A stretch of DNA of 64,000 nt from Sander lucioperca (Eukaryota > Chordata > Actinopteri > Perciformes > Percidae). The notes under the pieces were generated by a model. It saw nothing but the letters and a program-made list of their open reading frames with translations. It was not told where the DNA came from and made no database searches. The DNA lies in NCBI RefSeq assembly GCF_008315115.2, contig NC_050182.1, forward strand, positions 24,888,156 to 24,952,155, written 5' to 3'. Position 1 is the stretch's first letter. Every line of letters starts with the position of its first letter. Below are positions 1 to 12,200 of the stretch, in pieces. The translations under genes and the position numbers were made by a program.

Positions 1-524
1 TTTTAAGATAAATTAGCGTTAGCAACGGATAGCTCCTTCACAAGCTAATATAGCAACATAATTCAGGTTAATAAAATGTAATGTAACCAAAGTATTAAAA
101 ACTACTTAGCTACATGTGGCTATAGTGTGACAGGTCTACTGCTGTTCAGTCTCGCATTGCGAGACCTAGCTAACTTAGCTAGTTACAGTGCTGCGAGGCC
201 TGTTCAGAGGACATGTCAGCTGCAGTGTGTGAGCTAGATTGCTTGTGAAGGATGAGTCAATCTAACGTTAAACACACAAGGAGATATGAGTCAAACAAAA
301 CAACGGCATTATAGTACACACAAATATTAAGACATTTCTGTGATATAAGTCAATAATACAAAATACTGACCGAAATGTGTTTTAATCCAGTAACATTAGT
401 CGAACAGCTCCACTGTAGTCAGTATTTAGCTACTGGTATTGACTGAAACTTGCGGTGCACTGCAGTGGGCGTGGTTTCCTTGGGGATTTGAATATTTTCT
501 AAATATTTAGCTGTACACTTGGCG
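1..524. other. Non-coding, no recognised feature
   Basis: Moderately AT-rich sequence without a long reading frame, RNA gene or repeat that I can name. Confidence 0.5.
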
Positions 525-863
525 ACACATTTAGATATAACATTTAGATTCAACATTTAACATTTAGATATATATTTAAGATTTAGATTTAGATATAATA
601 TTTAGATATATATTTAAGATTTAGATTTAACATTTAACATTTAGATATATATTTAAGATTTAGATTTAGATATAATATTTAGATATATATTTAAGATTTA
701 GATTTAACATTTAGATATATATTTAAGATTTAGATTTAGATATAATATTTAGATATATATTTAAGATTTAGATTTAGATATAACATTTAGATATATATTT
801 AACATTTAGATTTAGATATAATATTTAGATTTAACATTTAACATTTAGATATATTATATATAG

Positions 864-864
<1 letters not shown>
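525..864. repeat. AT-rich minisatellite
   Basis: Irregular tandem array built from the hexamer-like unit ATTTAG and variants (ATTTAGATATATATTTAA, ATTTAACATTTAG), giving higher-order units of about 40-60 bases repeated five or more times. It leads straight into an (AT)n tract. Confidence 0.9.

Positions 865-923
<59 letters not shown>
865..923. repeat. (AT)n microsatellite
   Basis: About 58 bases of near-perfect AT dinucleotides. Confidence 0.95.
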
Positions 924-927
<4 letters not shown>

Positions 928-1366
928 CTGTCTCAAATGTGAGGAAAATGCGCTAAATGTGAGGAAAGTGAGCTAAATGTTGAAAATTCATCAGCTAAAA
1001 AACTGTAACCGAACTTTTACATTCGGCACTCCATACAGCTGTATGTCTTTGCTAAGCGCAAGCCAGTACGGAAGTCATCAATAAGTTGTTGGGGAGGGTC
1101 ATCCTTTTTTTTCCATATCATTTTGGAGGGTCATCCAAAATGTATTGCTGGTGGTGAAGGGAGGGTCAGGTCTGTTTTGACTAAAGGTCCCAAAACTCCT
1201 CAGGTGGCCCCTGAAATAAATAACGAACTATGGAACTTTTTTTTTTTTTTTTTTTAAGAATTCAAAACCGCCAAAGATTTCGACACAGAAAAAAGTCTGC
1301 GAGTGTTTTTTCCTGTTGCTGGAATTCGGTGGTTGAGATGACTGCAGAGACGGATACATTTGCGAG

Positions 1367-1483
1367 ATGGACATTATTTTCAGGAGTTATTACGCTGCGT
1401 TGAAGCGAGCTGTCCCGTCGCTGTTCCCGTGGTCAGAGCCAGAACCAGAGACGGTACGGACAACATCGGTGTTCCACCAGGTA
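1367..1483 (+). CDS. Possible first coding exon of an unknown gene (weak)
   Basis: A frame beginning ATGGAC (GAG before the ATG gives an A at -3 relative to a Kozak-like context) encodes MDIIFRSYYAALKRAVP, then SLFPWSEPEPETVRTTS and VFHQ, followed by CAG|GTAACG at 1480-1486, a possible splice donor. If not spliced, the frame stops after 56 codons. The stretch from about 1260 to 1550 is richer in CpG and GC than its AT-rich surroundings, as expected of a promoter-proximal exon. It is the only plus-strand candidate of this kind. I do not recognise the peptide and found no partner exon up to 5 kb, although downstream exons could be missed. Confidence 0.25.
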
Positions 1484-1604
1484 ACGGTACGTCAGCGCGG
1501 ACAGCCGGACAGTGTCCGAGCAACTGACCTGTTGAACTGACAGATAAACATGTCGGCAATTAATTTTTAGTCTTGCTACACATAATATCATTACATTTTA
1601 TCAG

Positions 1605-1830
1605 CAGTGGAAAGTAGGCAACCGTAACTATACCGTAGGCTACTTCAGTACAATTGTAAGGTACTTTTAATTGAGTATTTTCATGTTCTCCTACTATATA
1701 CTTCTACTCCACCACAATTCAAAGTCAAGGCCTATTGTACGTTTTACTTCACTATTTATGTTATAGCTAGTTACTTGCATATTTTTACATTAATTATACA
1801 AAATATTATGAATAAACTATGATGTTTTAA
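1605..1830 (+). mobile_element. TIR-type interspersed repeat, diverged partial copy 1
   Basis: Starts CAGTGGAAAGTAG and carries the degraded GGTACTTTTAATTGAGTAT and ACTTCTACTCCACCAC blocks that also occur in the copies at 28.7, 29.7 and 58.5 kb. The right end is missing or unrecognisable. Confidence 0.6.
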
Positions 1831-1833
1831 AGA

Positions 1834-1895
1834 TGATAAAGATGAGACTTTATTGATCCCGTGGTGAAATTCACAAGCTAGTTGCCAAGTCATAG
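1834..1895 (-). mobile_element. Reverse-oriented LINE-type 3' tail
   Basis: Reads on the minus strand as a tail ending ...GGGATCAATAAAGTCTCATCTTTATCATC, the typical 3' end with short tandem tail of teleost non-LTR elements. Only the tail is recognisable. Confidence 0.5.
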
Positions 1896-4800
1896 GCTAC
1901 TTCTGCTGTTATTTTAGTGAAAGTAACTCAAAAGTAACGCAAAAGTAGTGTAAAGCATTACAATTCAGAGACACTAATATTGTAATATAACTAATTACTC
2001 TCAATTGACAGTAACTAGTAATCTATAATGTATTACATTTTGGAAGTAACTTGCCCTACACTGGTAATACCCTATATTAGTAATATGATATTAAATATTG
2101 ATGTGATGTAAGTTTTAATATGAGGTAGTTCAAGGAACAATAAAATATCTTTTTTGTTTAATTTGGTGGTCCTTTGCATATGATGATCACTGACTGGAGT
2201 TTATAGATTATCCAGTTTTTTTATTTACAGCTACATCATTGTTCCTCCATATTACAATACTGTGTCATTATGAAGATTAACCATCATGCCATGTGGATGT
2301 TAGTGCTGCTTCATGGATATTTAAGCAGCATATTGGTGCAAATGAATATTTAATTTTACTTTACGATCATCAATATTTGATAAGTCATCATTTGGGACAG
2401 TCTCTTGTGAAATATTTCAGTTATCAGTGGTTCTTTCTTCATGAAGCAATCCACTTTTTAATCATTTCAATTAAAAAAAAAGCAATAAAAACAAAAAAAG
2501 AGGAACCAAATAGAAAATCTATTAAGACTTTAATTTTCTTAATGCTTTTAAATACATTTTGGACAGTGGTTGATATCTTTGGCATGAATAAGTTACATAA
2601 TAAATAAAAGCAAACACATTTTATTTTCTCACATTTTCACAATAAGGCATTTATAGCAGCAGTGGCCAACAGAGTCTCAGTTACCTGAAACCCCCGAATG
2701 TTTCCAGTTGATCAGGACAGTTTCAAATCCAGTTTAAAACAGTATTATTAAACCTGGGATTTTAGCCAAACCTGTGAAACTGTCTAAGGGGTGTTCCAAG
2801 AACCTCTGCACCAGTGTTCGGAAATTAAATAAGAAAGGAAAACACTGGTGTCGGCCCCAAAGCATTGGAAGTCACAGGAGGTAGCATCTTACTCTCCTGC
2901 CAATCAGTTTTCTTTTTTTTTATTCATGCAGCAGGCAATGTTTATTGATCGCTATGATTATCTTAGCAATCCATACACATTCAACTGCATTTTTCATAGT
3001 CTCTGTAGTCAACATGGCATCATGACTTTGCGTAAAGCTGTACAAGAATTGCTTCAACATAAAGCTGTGTGTTGTTGAAGGTTTGCCAATGCACAGATCT
3101 TCCAATAATGTACCAAGGATGTCTTGCTTAGTAGACACCGGTTTATCATCAGAACAAGGAACTGGCCGGCAGCAACATTGAAACGTTTGTGTACAAAAAA
3201 CATGACATGATGACCTCAGATCAGTCAGTTTATGTGCCCTTTACACAAATCATATGGCACTCAGCACATAACCTTTATTCTAACACAACACTTTAGAGAC
3301 TGAGGAGGGGGCAAAGCTGTTTCATTTTTCTTCAAAATAAAGTTCTTACAGAAGGATGTCCAGTTAATAAATAATAATAAATAATACAAATGTTCCAGAT
3401 ACTGTATAAATGAGCCAATCAGAGCTCTCCAAAATGATTGATGGGCCATGCAGCCAATTAAGGGCGGAATATAAATTCCTGTAGACTACATTAGTTACAT
3501 TTATCTGCACGACAGAGGTTAATGGCAGCTAACCTCTGTCAGATTTTTTTTTCATTAATGTCATTATGTTAAGTTGGGTTGAGAATGGACCTAACTTACT
3601 AAAATTGTATTATGCAAAACAAATAATGTGCCCATTTCTGCATGACCAGTAAATAATGTAGATTATAAAAGAAAGATATCTGTCACCATTAAGAAAATGT
3701 ACAGTATTTACTGTATCAGCTTCAACTGACAAGCTCACCCCTGCCCATCTTTCATATTCTCCAAACATTATTTTGTGCTAATTCTATAGTGCATTTTCTC
3801 TTAATATAAATGGTCGTTTCATACATTGAAATGTACAGCAAAGATTTAATGATGTCAAATAATACATGTGTGGAATTAATTTATACTAAGTGCACAGGTG
3901 TGGCCTTGGTGTTGGGTTATAAATTGTGCTAAATCTGGCTTTGCTAGTAGCAGGGTAAGCAGAGTGCAGCGGGCCAGACACTGTTGGGGGTTAATCAGGG
4001 AACAAAATGACCACCTGTTTTTGCAAAGCGATGAGGGAACTCTTACTTCTGATTGGAGCATTTGAATTGGGACTATTTTTGGGGTGGTTGCCTGATTGCT
4101 CTCCTGGAGATCGGTGACTTGAACAAGGTAATGTGGCTGTTCTGATGATTACACTGGATAACTACACTGGAGTTACTGCCTGCTGGCAATAAGTCTACAA
4201 TGAAATGTCTGGTCTGAAATGTGGACACAGAAATGCACAGCTTTTTTTGCTGTGTCATTCACACGTATCTTCTCACAGTTCAATCATACCACACACACAC
4301 AACAGGCACACCGAATTGTAAGCAAACAAATGACTACAAGTGCATTTAGTATTAGGTGCTAATAATACATGGAAGCAGTTGGGTGTTGACACGTACAAAA
4401 CAGAAGCAGCCTTGTGTGCTCAGTCACGCACAGTCAGACATTGAACACACACATACAGTACTTAACACACAAGCTTTCACACACATTTGCACATACACGC
4501 GAGCACGCACACACACACTGCTTGTTTGCAGCTTCTGCCAGCTTTCTCCCTCTGCATGCCGACTGTGTGTCTGGCACCGAGGTTAAGGTCTGGAGCCACA
4601 CACAAGCTGTGTGTTCTGTCTGGCTTTTACACACTCTAAATGGGCTTTATGAATGGCTAGGACTCAATGACTGAGTCAACACCAGGGGCCACACTCAACC
4701 CAATCCGACAACGGGTTTTGGAGATAAGTCAGAAACAACATTCTCCCAGTGCAGCCAGGAAGCATGTTTAAATTAATATGCCACCAGGTTTTCTGTTTTG

Positions 4801-5148
4801 CACTGCAAACATTGTGCTGTGGAGTGTGTCAATCCACAGATGTGTTGTTTGTTTGCCATTTCTGGCTGAGCCCAAGTGCTTTTAAACAGTGCTCTGCAGT
4901 GTATATGTGTGTGCATGTGTTTGTGCTCTTGTTGCCCCATCAAAGCCATGTTTAATCTGTTCGCTGAAATGAATCCAGCTCTCGACATTGCGTGGAGCCA
5001 GTGACTCTGACAGCCTTTCAATGATGGGTGGAACTGATGGAGGCTTTTCACAATCTTGTGCCCTCAGTGGGATGCATGTTTGCCCCATTCATGATCATCA
5101 AAAACGCTCACCTACTGTACATACAAACAGATATGCCCACACAAATCC
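1896..5148. other. AT-rich non-coding flank; left part of the mamstr 3' UTR
   Basis: At 1,900-2,065 there is degraded repeat with AGTAACTAGTAATC and GGAAGTAACTTGCCCTACACTG blocks. The rest shows no conserved protein frame; open frames here (for example one of 104 codons at 2,293) are AT-rich and look random. A minus-strand AATAAA lies at 3,274-3,279 and could end the mamstr transcript, but this is unproven. Confidence 0.5.
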
Positions 5149-8100
5149 TCACCACTGTTCTACCATTAGATCCAACACTCGACTGACATTCAGATCTGAA
5201 TCCAGACTGAAGTCTGACTCAACAAAAGGAGCTGTCGGCGGAGTAAGAGGGCGGAGGCCGGACGTCAGTGTTTCAAGCCAATCAGCAGCGTCAAACGATG
5301 TCGGAGCTCGTCGTTTCCGTGACCTCCCAGTGGACGGCAGAGGGGAGGTACAGATGGGGGGTGGGGGAGGTGCTGGGATCACCTGGCTGGGGTTTATTAC
5401 AGCAGGAGATGGAGGGAGCTCCAGCAGGAGAGAGGAGCAAAGAGGTGAGGGCAGGAAACTGTCATCCTTGTGCTGCTGGGAGGCCTGGGACTGATCGGCT
5501 TGAGGAGGAAGAGGCGAAGAGCCAGGGACCGAGTGGGCAGGGGATTCATGATCACAGACATTGACAGAGCCTGAAAGAGAGGTAGTAAAAAGGATTAGAT
5601 GGTGAAAAAAAAGTAAAATGCCATTTAAAATGTATTCTTTATTAATTATGGGATTCTTACCAACACAAGTTATGGGCTCATCCAGAATGTCATCTATGGA
5701 CTGCCGAGGGTCCATCTGTGGCCAAAAGAAACATTTAAATCCCACTGTGCAAAAGAAACTTTTGGTGGTCTCTTCCTGTTCATCTACAGATTCTAACCTG
5801 TGCTTTCTGAATAGCCTCCTGCAGCTCTTCCTCCAAGCTGCGAACACCAGGCAAGGTCCGAATTGGACTGGCTGTAATCTGCACTGGCAGCTCAAAATCC
5901 TGGCCAATGACATCACACGGTTGGCAGCAAAACACCTGATTAGAAAGCAGCGGTAAATTAGTTGACAGGTGGGAGAAGAGAGTATGCTCACATTTGACCA
6001 GTTTTCTAGATTAAAGGCTGTGTAGCATGCCCTTGAGAAGCGATTGTCCAATATATGTGTGCATTGATTTGTGTGTTTTACCTGTGTAAACAACACCTCT
6101 GTCTGTCCGTCTGTTTCTGGCTTCCCTATGGAGCATCCAGGATCCTGTTGCAGGAAAGGATGAAGGGATCCTCCACAAGACTAGAGGAATAATAATAAAG
6201 AAAACATGAATGATTGTAGTTCTGCAAAGCAGTCATCCTGTTTTTCTCCAATTCATCATAGACCTAAGATCCAAGCCTATCTTTGCTCACCTCGTCTCCG
6301 ATGTTAGTGGAGCGGTCCCTGGGCCTGCTCCGTAACCTCTCCCTCATCTCCAGCTCCACACTCAGCTCCTGCTGCTGTTGCTGCTGCTGCTCGTTGTCAG
6401 TTCTCCAGGGAGTCCCACACTGCAGGGGCGAGGAGGACGACATGGGTAGACTGGGACTTGGAGTTCCTGAGGCAGTGCTGGCAGGAGTCAAGAAGACAGC
6501 GTTGGAAAGACAATGTTCACCTGCCAAACTGACTGACGCAGCACTCGAGAAACCATTCGGCACATTGTTCAGATTTCCGTTTTGAACTCCATTTTGAGTG
6601 TCACTGAGAGTGCCATTAGGAACTCCCCTGTCCTGGACGTACATCTGTTGGTTCGGGCTGCTGCTGGGGGAGTCTTGTCCAGAGCTGGAGCTTGAGCCGG
6701 GGCTCTGGTTGGGTGGCAGTGGGGGGCAGGTGGTGAGGGGCTCCAAGCTGGTACTCAGCTGGCAGAGGGGAGCAGGGGTGAGGCAAGAGTGGGGAAGCTG
6801 AAACAGGCGGAGACGCTGCAACAGAGCAGGCTTGGTGCCGGAGACGGGGAGGCCTCGCTTACGCAGCTGCTGCCGCAACTCTGACACCTGAAGAAGGAAA
6901 GAGGTGAAGGTGGAGGGGCAAAAGACATTTACGAGTTTGTCTTCACCATGAATTGTAAATGAAAGATATCATTCTTTCAGTGCTTTCATGCTTTTCTTAC
7001 TGTTAGATCAACGAGATTTGCGGGGAGAAGCTCAGGCTTGGACACAGGGTTTGTGTCTGTAGGGGTGTGGTTTGTTGTAGCGGGAACAGGTTGGGGATTC
7101 AGAGGCATGGCTCCAGAGGACTTCACAAGATCACTGTGATCTCCACTGGATGAATGACAGCAGCATTAACTCACCCAAACTATCTGAGGACTAATATCTC
7201 ATTGATAAAGAGATCTGCCTAGTTGATTACCTGACACTGCATAAATCAATAGCAATTTGTTTGCATACCTGGATCCAACAGGGAGCTGTTGTTGTGGCTG
7301 TAGCTGTTGCTGTGTTTGTTGCTGTTGCTGCTGCTGCTGCTGCTGCTGGTTGTGTAGGATTTGCAGCTGGAGGAAGACCTGCTGCTGCTTCAGGAGATGG
7401 GAGTAGGCTGGGTCTAAAGACTGGGTAGGAGTAGGGCTCTTCTGTTTGGCTCCTCCTGGAAATAACCAATTGTTTAGGCTAAATTCTAATAACTCGCCAC
7501 AAGAGCAAGCCTTGATTGGACAAATGAAAGGAACTATAGGATTGTAAATGATTATATTGGTACCTCCAGTCCCAGACCCTCCTCTCTGGTCTGGAGGAAT
7601 GTACTGGTGATATTTAAGTTTCCTCATTTTGGGTTTGGTGTCCCGCGGTTTCCGTGGGCGGGGGAGATGGTTGAAGTTGAGGGAGGGGGGCAGTGAGGAA
7701 GAGCAGGTGGGGCTGGGAGGCCGAGCTGTCTGTAAAGACATACATTACCCACATTTCAACTGTAACAATACTGTGGTGTGGTTAAAGTGAGTAATTTCAA
7801 GAGTAGCGTATAAAATATCACAGAGAAAATGTCAAGTTGTTCACATTGTTTCAATGGTATTTACCCCATGTCAAGGTTAAACTCTGACATGAAATGTGTA
7901 AATGCCTCACAAATCTCCAGATGACAGTATGTGCTGGTTCTGACATACAGCCATGCTGCTTGTGTGTGAATGTGTTAACCTACAGGGCAAATACTGAGCT
8001 CCCACAGAAGTGCAAATTGACAGTAATGAATGCAGAGCAGCTTACAGCAGAGCATTGTGTTTGACAAAACAGACGAATGACCATCCTGTTAGGTTAAAGA

Positions 8101-9204
8101 CCTCTACAATGCTCTTTTATCTGTTATGCTGTATACATGCTGTGAATACCAGTCACCACACATACACACACTCACACTCACACTCACACACGCACGCACG
8201 CACGCACGCACACACAAACACAATCTAAATGATGTTTTTTTTTTCTGGATTAAAGTCATATGACCACATTTATTTGCTTGAATTCTTGACATTATAATTT
8301 TGTTTTAAGGAGTCATGAAAATATTCAAAACAAAAAAAGACCCTTATGAAATTTAAATGAGCCACAAAATGAAATCCAAAGTGACAGCATTAGCATGCAT
8401 TAACCCCACACTACCTTTGGCAGCAGGGGTGTGGTCTGAGAGGTCAAATACATCCCATTTGGTCTCCCAGTTGTTGCTATGGAGTTTGATTCACTCAGTG
8501 TAGGTTGTCTGATGCCCTCGGTTGCCGGGAGCAACGCCAAACCAGACTGAAGGCAGAATATCAGATCATCAGTGTTGACATATGAGGTTATTTATAAACT
8601 CATGAATCTGTGTTTATCAGAGGTTATTTGTAGGAATTACTTCCTTGTTGCTGCCAACACACATCAGTGTTGTTTCCTCACCTGAGCATGACCAGGGCTG
8701 TGGTTAAGGGGCGGGCCCACAGCTGAGAAGTCACTCAGTAACTGATCACCTGAGAGCCCTGGCAATGAAGAAAAGGCTGGTGATTGGTGAACACCATGTT
8801 GATCAGTGGGTGAGGAGGAGGAGCAGGAGGAAATGTCATCTTCGAAGACATCAGCGGACAGAGGGAAAGAGGCAGAGCCTGAGGAAATGAAAAGTGAAAG
8901 GAATAAGGTCGAAAGAGGAGGAGAGGAGATTGGGTGGGGAAAAAAATGGTGTGTGACTCTGTCTGTGTGTGCCGGTGCATGCGGATGCGTGTTGACTCAC
9001 GGTTCTCCAGGGGCAGTGTGTGTTCGTGCTGTTGCTCCACAGGCCCAGGCGGACGTTGGATCCTCTCAATGAGGTCCTGCGTCTGGCGAGCCTTCTTCTG
9101 CCTCTGGGCCCCGCACACAGTCCTCTCTGCGGTGTGTGGGGGAGGGAGAAGGATGGAGGAATGGTGCAGATAAGTGGAGAGATGGAAGGACAGATGGGAG
9201 ATCA

Positions 9205-9239
<35 letters not shown>

Positions 9240-12200
9240 CAACAGGATTTCAGAACATATGTGATGTGAGCATGCACAACAGTGTTGCCACAGGCAGTCA
9301 GTCCCAATTTAAACTAGCAGAGGCATCAAAAAATAGTAAACACTTCTGTCCATAGGGAGATGTATTCCCTTGGATATGAACACACACACAAATACATTCA
9401 CACAACAGTTTTGAAAGGGTATAAAGGGAAATCAGATAGTTTGAAAAGCCTGATATTATAATAATAGTATTTTACAAATTAACAGGAAGGTTAGAGGGTG
9501 TGGAGAGGAGGAGGAGAGAGAAAGAGATAAAGAGAGAAAGATGTCAGTAAACGATGGCTCTGATCCCTGGATGGGTGGGTTTATCATGCGCTGTCAATCA
9601 CCGATATGTTTGCAGGCTGCTTAAAATGCAGAGTTACAGTGTGCAACAAGGTCACATATCTATTTAACTGACAGCTGATGAAACACCAAGCCCATTGCCA
9701 GATTTACACACTTCATTTCCTCGCACTGTACAACAGGAAGCGGAGAGCAGAACAGATTTGATAAAATACAGACAGAGGGAGCGAGAGAGAGAGGCAGGGA
9801 AATATGTCACTATGCACTTTGCTGGGAGCACACAGGGTAAAGCAGGAAGGAGACAGCAACATTACTGTAGGCAGGGCATCACCTTGTGCAGTTTCAGTAT
9901 TCAGACCACTAGGGGGCAACTTCTGAGCGGCACCATCGTCAGTTAGACGCTGCATCAGGAAACAGCAGGTCAAACCAACAGCCAGGGCCCACAGATTACA
10001 ATGCAGTTCATTCAGGGGAAAGTTAAATACAATTTCAATGCCAATGTAATAATAAAATATTAATTTACACCAGTGTTTCTCCCAGAACATTTGGATGGTC
10101 TTTTAAGGAACTCTTGGATCCTGTGCTACAAAGTGTCACCACTGAAACCAATTCAAATGAGTTCTTTTTAGGTGAGGTGAATCTCCACACAGAAGACCAT
10201 TTAACCCATTCAGTGATGGGGTAAACTCTGATAAATCATTTCTCAAAAGTAATGTTAATTCATTTATTATGAGCTTACAAATTGTATTCTCATCCTGTTC
10301 TGTCAAATCAACTTAACAAATTAATATGAATAAAAAAACATGTGGGGGGGGAAATGGCTCTCTCATCATCAAAATCAGTATTTGATTTATTAGTGTGGAA
10401 ATGTCATGCTGTTGGATATTATTGAGAAACTGGATGCTACTCACCAGAGCTTCACTCTGGTCTTTTTTAGTGGGACAAGTAGATTTCAACCCTATGGAAA
10501 CAGATAGTATGTGGTTATATGAATATATGACAATGCAGCAGATTTAGAGGATGCTTTGTAGAGGAGCAACTCAGGTGAACCAGCACTTTCCAGCACTTTC
10601 AGCCCTAAACTCATCCCTCCAAGTTACAGCATGGAGCATTGTTTGTATTGGCAGGCATCAGAATGTGCAGCACTTCTTGTGCAACCTGCTTCAGCCTCAA
10701 ACAACAAGGAGGAAACTGAAGGAAGGTGCACCGCCTGTCTACACACTCTACACTAGTCTGTATCACATTTTCTGCACAGATCTGGATGAATCTATGTGTA
10801 TTTTATGTTCATAGCACAAGTTATTTGCACCTTTATCTTCAGATAATGCCTGATATTTATAGCTTATTATAACTTTTACATATATGTTACCTATATGCAT
10901 TTACACTTGTATCCAAATTGGCAAAATCCTTGCATGTTATATTTCAAAACTCGAAAAAAGATTAAAGCTGTCTTTTACATGTCTGGTATTTGTGTGTGCT
11001 TATGAAGACTTATTAATCTGAATACAATGCACATCTTGCATATCATGTATATTTTTGGTTCTCATCCTAATTGATCCCACTGATTCATAATGAACATGTT
11101 GCATCATGTTCTTGAATGAAATATTATTCGAATTCAAATTCAAATTGTATCCCTGTTTTTAACATTGTTGGTTAATGCAGTATAATATGACAACATGAAC
11201 CTCTAGGCTCTTGCACAATCAGAGGTTTTAAAGCATAATAATTAAACACAACATTTAGACTCCAAAAGTGAAATAAAAGTTGCTCAATATAGTAAAACCT
11301 ACAAAGACATTTACTAATCAATAGGCAATCATGAGTCGGTGCAAAGAGGTGACCTGAACATCATTAATATGAAATCCAACCTGCGGTCATAGTGTACAGA
11401 GATCAATCACAGTGTAAATGACACACATAGACTAACCACAGTCTGCATTGATTTCACTCTGCCTTCGGTTCTGAATCCTCAACTGCAGGACTGAAAGACA
11501 AGAACAGAGATTGAGCTGGCTGCTTGTAAAAAAGGATGAAATATTACAAGTTACACTGATGGAACAGTAAGTTAGTTTGACTTAAAGGACAAAATGACGA
11601 GGGGAAAATAAATGACACAGACATGGAAAGGTAACAGTTGAGCAATGCAAGATCACTGTTAAATGATATGGCCTTGCAACTTATATTACCCCATGACTTT
11701 GCAACACTTGTAGATTATATATCTCCTTGCATGCCTGTACACATCTATCTACACACCATACATACGCACATTAGCATTCAGTACACACACAAACAGGTGA
11801 AGCAGGGTAGAGCATGACACATTTCGGTGAGTTTTGAGACCTGACGACCTGACTAGGGGAGGGGAGGACTGTGCAGTGGGGGTTGAGGGCAGTGACTATT
11901 TATCTCTCAGTATGTCTATTTCTGTTGGTCCCATCCCCCCTTCAGCTGTCCCGCTCTCTCCACAAGCCTCTCATACATCCCCTCCTCCTCACGTCATCCT
12001 CATTTGTGCTGCTAACTACTGTACTCGTCCTGCCTCTCCGGCGACTCAAAACAAAAGTTTAATGTTGTAAAAATCTGGATTTAAAGCAGATTAACGCGTT
12101 GTGCTCTGTCGTCTTAACAGTTTAAAGAAGCAGTGGTTATCACACTGCAGTTTCTTTTTGATTTCAGTGTGCATGTGTGTCTACCGTTGTTGTTTTGTAT

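Noticed and set aside
2293..2607. 104-codon plus-strand frame with Ile/Lys-rich composition
   Set aside because: AT-rich, no recognisable domain, no splice context and no conserved motif; chance frame.
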